Below are positions 32,098-34,543 of a stretch of 34,543 nucleotides of DNA, piece by piece. The notes under the pieces are model-generated. The model saw nothing but the letters and a program-made list of their open reading frames with translations, made no database searches and had not been told where the DNA came from. Numbering within the stretch: the stretch's first letter is position 1; each line of letters starts with the position of its first letter. Source of the DNA: Bdellovibrio sp. (GTDB lineage: Bacteria; Bdellovibrionota; Bacteriovoracia; Bacteriovoracales; Bacteriovoracaceae); the NCBI GenBank assembly GCA_020720455.1, contig DYOQ01000030.1, positions 1 through 34,543 of the forward strand, written 5' to 3'. The position numbers and the translations under genes were made by a program.

Positions 32098-33351
32098 ATG
32101 TTCATTAAATCATTGCAAGGTGAGAATGTTGAATATGGTTGGGTTGACAGTCATTTGTTTGCTGATGATAAGACTGCTGTCGATGCGAAGGGTATTGACA
32201 ATAAAGTTGTCAAAATCTTTTACCTGATAAGAAAAGCGAGTCATCAAAATGCTCCATATTTAATATTTTTTAATGGCGGCCCAGGAATAGCTTTTTCTGA
32301 GATTTATCAGGCTCATAATTATAAGGCATTTTTACCTGAGATAAATATTATTTTTATGGATCAAAGAGGTAATGGACTCTCTGATAAGCCTGGTAATGAT
32401 TTGCATGAATTAAAATATTATTCAGCTAAATATATTAGTTATGATGCTGAAATGATTCGGAAGAAAGTAGTTGGCGATGAAACGAAATGGATTGTTTTTG
32501 GACAAAGCTATGGGGGTGTAGTAGCTCGGAAATATATCGAATTGTATCCGGAGAGTATTTTAATTGCGTTAACCCATGGTAGTGCGAAATATTCTGCTGT
32601 AAAAGTAGCTGCATATACGGAAAAAAATACTTCAAAACGCATAAAAGAGTATTTTGAAAAATATCCCAATGATTTAAAGCTAATTGAAAGTTTAAAATTG
32701 AATCTTAAGTCATCTGATTATGTGAGCACAAGCGATTATAGGCTCTCAGGTGAATCTATTGTTGATTTGCTATATATTTTCTATGCGATATATCCAGATG
32801 AGAAAATGCATGAATTATATAGTTCAATCGATTCAAATAATTTTACCAATTCATTTCTTGAAAAAATCAAACCCCTGGCTGAAACTTTATTAAAAACTGG
32901 AAATCTTGGCTCTGCGATAGCATATATTGATTTATGTGATGGTAAAACGGAGAAACAAATCACACTGGAAGCCATCAAGGAGCTAGAAAGTAAAAAATTT
33001 TATTATGAAAAGCAATTGATCTCTAAAATTCGGTTGGGCGATAATCTTGAAACTATTTCTGATGAAGCACGAAATCTTGATAAATTACTTGGAAGCAATT
33101 ATTTTAAATCTGATTCTATAGATTGGCCAAAAATTGCAGCAAATGTAAAAAATTACAAATTCCAATTTTATGTCTATGGTAGCAGTAATGATGCGTTAGC
33201 GTTCGACAGCGTAAAGGACGAAGAAAAATTTGCAAAGAGCATTCATTCCGATAGATGGCATTTTTATTATTCAGACGGAAACCATAGAGAATGGTTGGCC
33301 AACAAAGATCTATTTAATAAAATACTATCGCCCTATTATAACAAAAACTAA
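32098..33351 (+). CDS. Alpha/beta hydrolase, prolyl aminopeptidase (S33)-like
   Basis: This is a 417-residue soluble protein without signal peptide. FFNGGPG is the oxyanion-hole motif typical of S33 peptidases, FMDQRGNGLSD follows, the nucleophile elbow is GQSYGG (Ser about 139), the acid is probably the Asp in YGSSNDALAF and the catalytic His is in DGNHREW near residue 400. The long helical middle (about 175-340) forms the cap. Substrate could be N-terminal proline peptides or an unrelated ester or amide. AGGGG lies nine bases before the ATG. The gene seems to use more T-ending codons than those to its left and has its own promoter, which fits later acquisition. Confidence 0.83.
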   Translation: MFIKSLQGENVEYGWVDSHLFADDKTAVDAKGIDNKVVKIFYLIRKASHQNAPYLIFFNGGPGIAFSEIYQAHNYKAFLPEINIIFMDQRGNGLSDKPGNDLHELKYYSAKYISYDAEMIRKKVVGDETKWIVFGQSYGGVVARKYIELYPESILIALTHGSAKYSAVKVAAYTEKNTSKRIKEYFEKYPNDLKLIESLKLNLKSSDYVSTSDYRLSGESIVDLLYIFYAIYPDEKMHELYSSIDSNNFTNSFLEKIKPLAETLLKTGNLGSAIAYIDLCDGKTEKQITLEAIKELESKKFYYEKQLISKIRLGDNLETISDEARNLDKLLGSNYFKSDSIDWPKIAANVKNYKFQFYVYGSSNDALAFDSVKDEEKFAKSIHSDRWHFYYSDGNHREWLANKDLFNKILSPYYNKN

Positions 33352-33406
33352 AAAATTGATTATGTGATTCAGTATAATGGTGAGATCTGAAAATAAAGGG
33401 TAATCC

Positions 33407-34169
33407 ATGAATATTTTAGTCAGAGAATATACACTAAATGATTCGACAGAAGCAAAGATTGTTTCAGATGATGCTCATGCTGTTCTTCGAAAATTCTACC
33501 ATCCGAATGCAAAGGAAAAAGATTGGAAGCAATACTCCTTATAAACGAATTGTGGCTGTTGCCGATAACAAAATTGTCGGCGTAGCAACTTATGAAGTAG
33601 AGGGTGATTTTCTTTATTTTGGAAGTCTTGGCGTTCTTTCCGCGTATCGAAAAATGGAAATCGCTAAAAAAATCATTTCCTATATTGAGGAAGCAGCGCA
33701 AACCATGGGTTTTTCAAAAATTAAATGTGCAACTATGGAGAAAACAGGAAATGTTTCAATTTTTGAAAAGATTGGTTTTAAAAAAAATTCAAGAGAAATA
33801 ACAGATAAATTTGAGAGCGTTGATGGTGATCCTGTGGTCGAAGTCTATTTGGAAAAAAGTGTTAAAAACTGTAATGTTAATTTAGAAGGAAAAAATATAA
33901 AACTGAGAGACTGGATAGCTGATGACTTGGTTTCATTTGAGGAGTGGCAGAAGCCTGGTCATAAATGGCAGGATTTTGATGGGCCATACTATACCACTTC
34001 TGAAGAAAACACCTTAAAGCAAATCAATGGAATCTGAGAGAGATTGAAGGCGGCTTCCTTTCCTGCACCAAGAGCAAGGTTGGTTATTGCTGATAAGAAA
34101 TCAAATCAGCTTTTAGGCACAGTTAATTCATACTGGGAATCAATTGAGACAAACGGGGAAATGCCTTGA
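33407..34169 (+). pseudogene. Decayed double-domain GNAT acetyltransferase
   Basis: Reading from ATG 33407 gives a GNAT N-terminus (MNILVREYTLNDSTEAKIVS) that stops at 33542. Near 33536 the homology moves to another frame, PYKRIVAVADNKIVGVATYE, followed by GSLGVLSAYRKMEIAKKII, the acetyl-CoA-binding region of a GNAT domain; one extra base explains this. The same frame runs into a second, RimJ/RimL-like domain (NIKLRDWIADDLVSFEEW) and meets TGA at 34035-34037, after which family-like sequence continues in frame (ERLKAASFPAPRARLVIADK, then LLGTVNSYWESIETN) until 34169, where it ends before the acetyl-CoA motif of domain 2. So there is a frameshift, a nonsense codon (probably from CGA) and a missing 3' end. 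A GNAT-GNAT fusion was the likely ancestor. Confidence 0.75.
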
Positions 34170-34543
34170 CTGAAAAACCCCCTATGAGATAATGATGAAG
34201 AAAAGTTGCACTAAGAAATGGTAGTCAGGTTTCCAAGAAAAATAAAACTGACAGCAGTGTACAATCAAGAGGCAATGAATACTCACTATTTGATTACTGG
34301 TGAGATTCTTTTAAATGCGGCAATAGAATCTAGTTTTCAGTTAGAAGTAAAAAATAAAATAGGGGATGCGATTTCGCATCCTCTACTTTGGGCGCACGAA
34401 TCCATACCTGTTTGCTCTCAATTTGCTGGACAAAATGAATTGAATCAGAGAAGTTGTGTATCCGACGGCCAGAGGTTCGGTTTGTTTAATATTGGATAAA
34501 TAGAATTTTTTCTAATCTTGTTTTACCCTATTTTTTTAAACAT
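34170..34543. other. Terminal 374 bases without a convincing gene; contains a strong hairpin
   Basis: A frame of 93 codons (34218-34499) has no ribosome site and no recognisable domain, so it is not called. The region has a strong hairpin: GGGGATGCGA (34362-34371) against TCGCATCCTC (34374-34383), nine matches plus a G-U in RNA, with only two unpaired bases between the arms, and no T-run after it on either strand. Confidence 0.45.

Noticed and set aside
34362-34383. Hairpin considered as an integron attC site or intrinsic terminator
   Set aside because: The conserved attC core heptamers are absent, no integrase is present, and no T-run follows on either strand.
34218-34499. 93-codon plus-strand frame at the end of the window
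   Set aside because: No Shine-Dalgarno sequence, no recognisable domain, and it contains the strong 34362-34383 hairpin. It may be remnant sequence after the decayed acetyltransferase.

Overview
The window is 34.5 kb of AT-rich bacterial chromosome (roughly 36% GC by eye). It is gene-dense and has many exported or membrane proteins. No rRNA, tRNA, CRISPR array, insertion sequence or phage gene was found. Gene content (an Npt/TLC-type nucleotide transporter, a DUF3943 protein, pyruvate:ferredoxin oxidoreductase, many signal-peptide proteins of unknown function) and the low GC suggest a Gram-negative bacterium. A Bdellovibrionota/Bacteriovorax-like relative is my best guess, made from memory of such genomes and unproven.

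Layout. 1-5.0 kb: a periplasmic thioredoxin-fold protein and a PAP2 membrane phosphatase (minus strand), a nucleotide-transporter-like protein (plus) and a secreted DUF3943 protein (minus). 5.1-7.5 kb: two overlapping U32-family genes, one with the Fe-S cysteines and one without. 7.5-11.7 kb: an SGNH-like exported protein, a cation diffusion facilitator and a large RDD-like membrane protein (plus). 11.7-15.2 kb: nifJ (minus). 15.4-18.2 kb: a DEAD-box helicase and an ABC-F ATPase in one operon (plus). 18.2-20.9 kb: a CapA-like metallophosphoesterase, a coiled-coil lipoprotein and a small secreted carboxypeptidase-regulatory-like protein (minus). 21.0-22.3 kb: gdhA (minus).

22.5-30.5 kb is the most interesting part. 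Five tightly packed plus-strand genes encode a Gfo/Idh/MocA oxidoreductase, a myo-inositol-phosphate synthase, an ATP-grasp enzyme with features like inositol phosphate kinases, a CDP-alcohol phosphotransferase and a YbhN/UPF0104 membrane protein. Facing them are a HAD phosphatase and a sugar/inositol-phosphate-type nucleotidyltransferase (minus), and a class III aminotransferase follows (plus). Together they look like a pathway that makes inositol phosphate, modifies it (oxidation, transamination, possibly ATP-dependent ligation or phosphorylation), activates it with a nucleotide and transfers it to a lipid or polyol. gdhA is divergent from this cluster. The two predicted promoters carry the same nine-base -35 sequence, are separated by a TTTTA simple repeat, and one is overlapped by a 10-bp inverted repeat. 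Glutamate supply and the aminotransferase may therefore be linked.

30.5-34.5 kb looks accessory: a membrane-anchored acidic protein that probably starts at a non-ATG codon, an alpha/beta hydrolase behind a promoter framed by a 9-bp inverted repeat, and a decayed double GNAT acetyltransferase. This tail is poorer in GGCC, a word strikingly frequent in the rest of the window.
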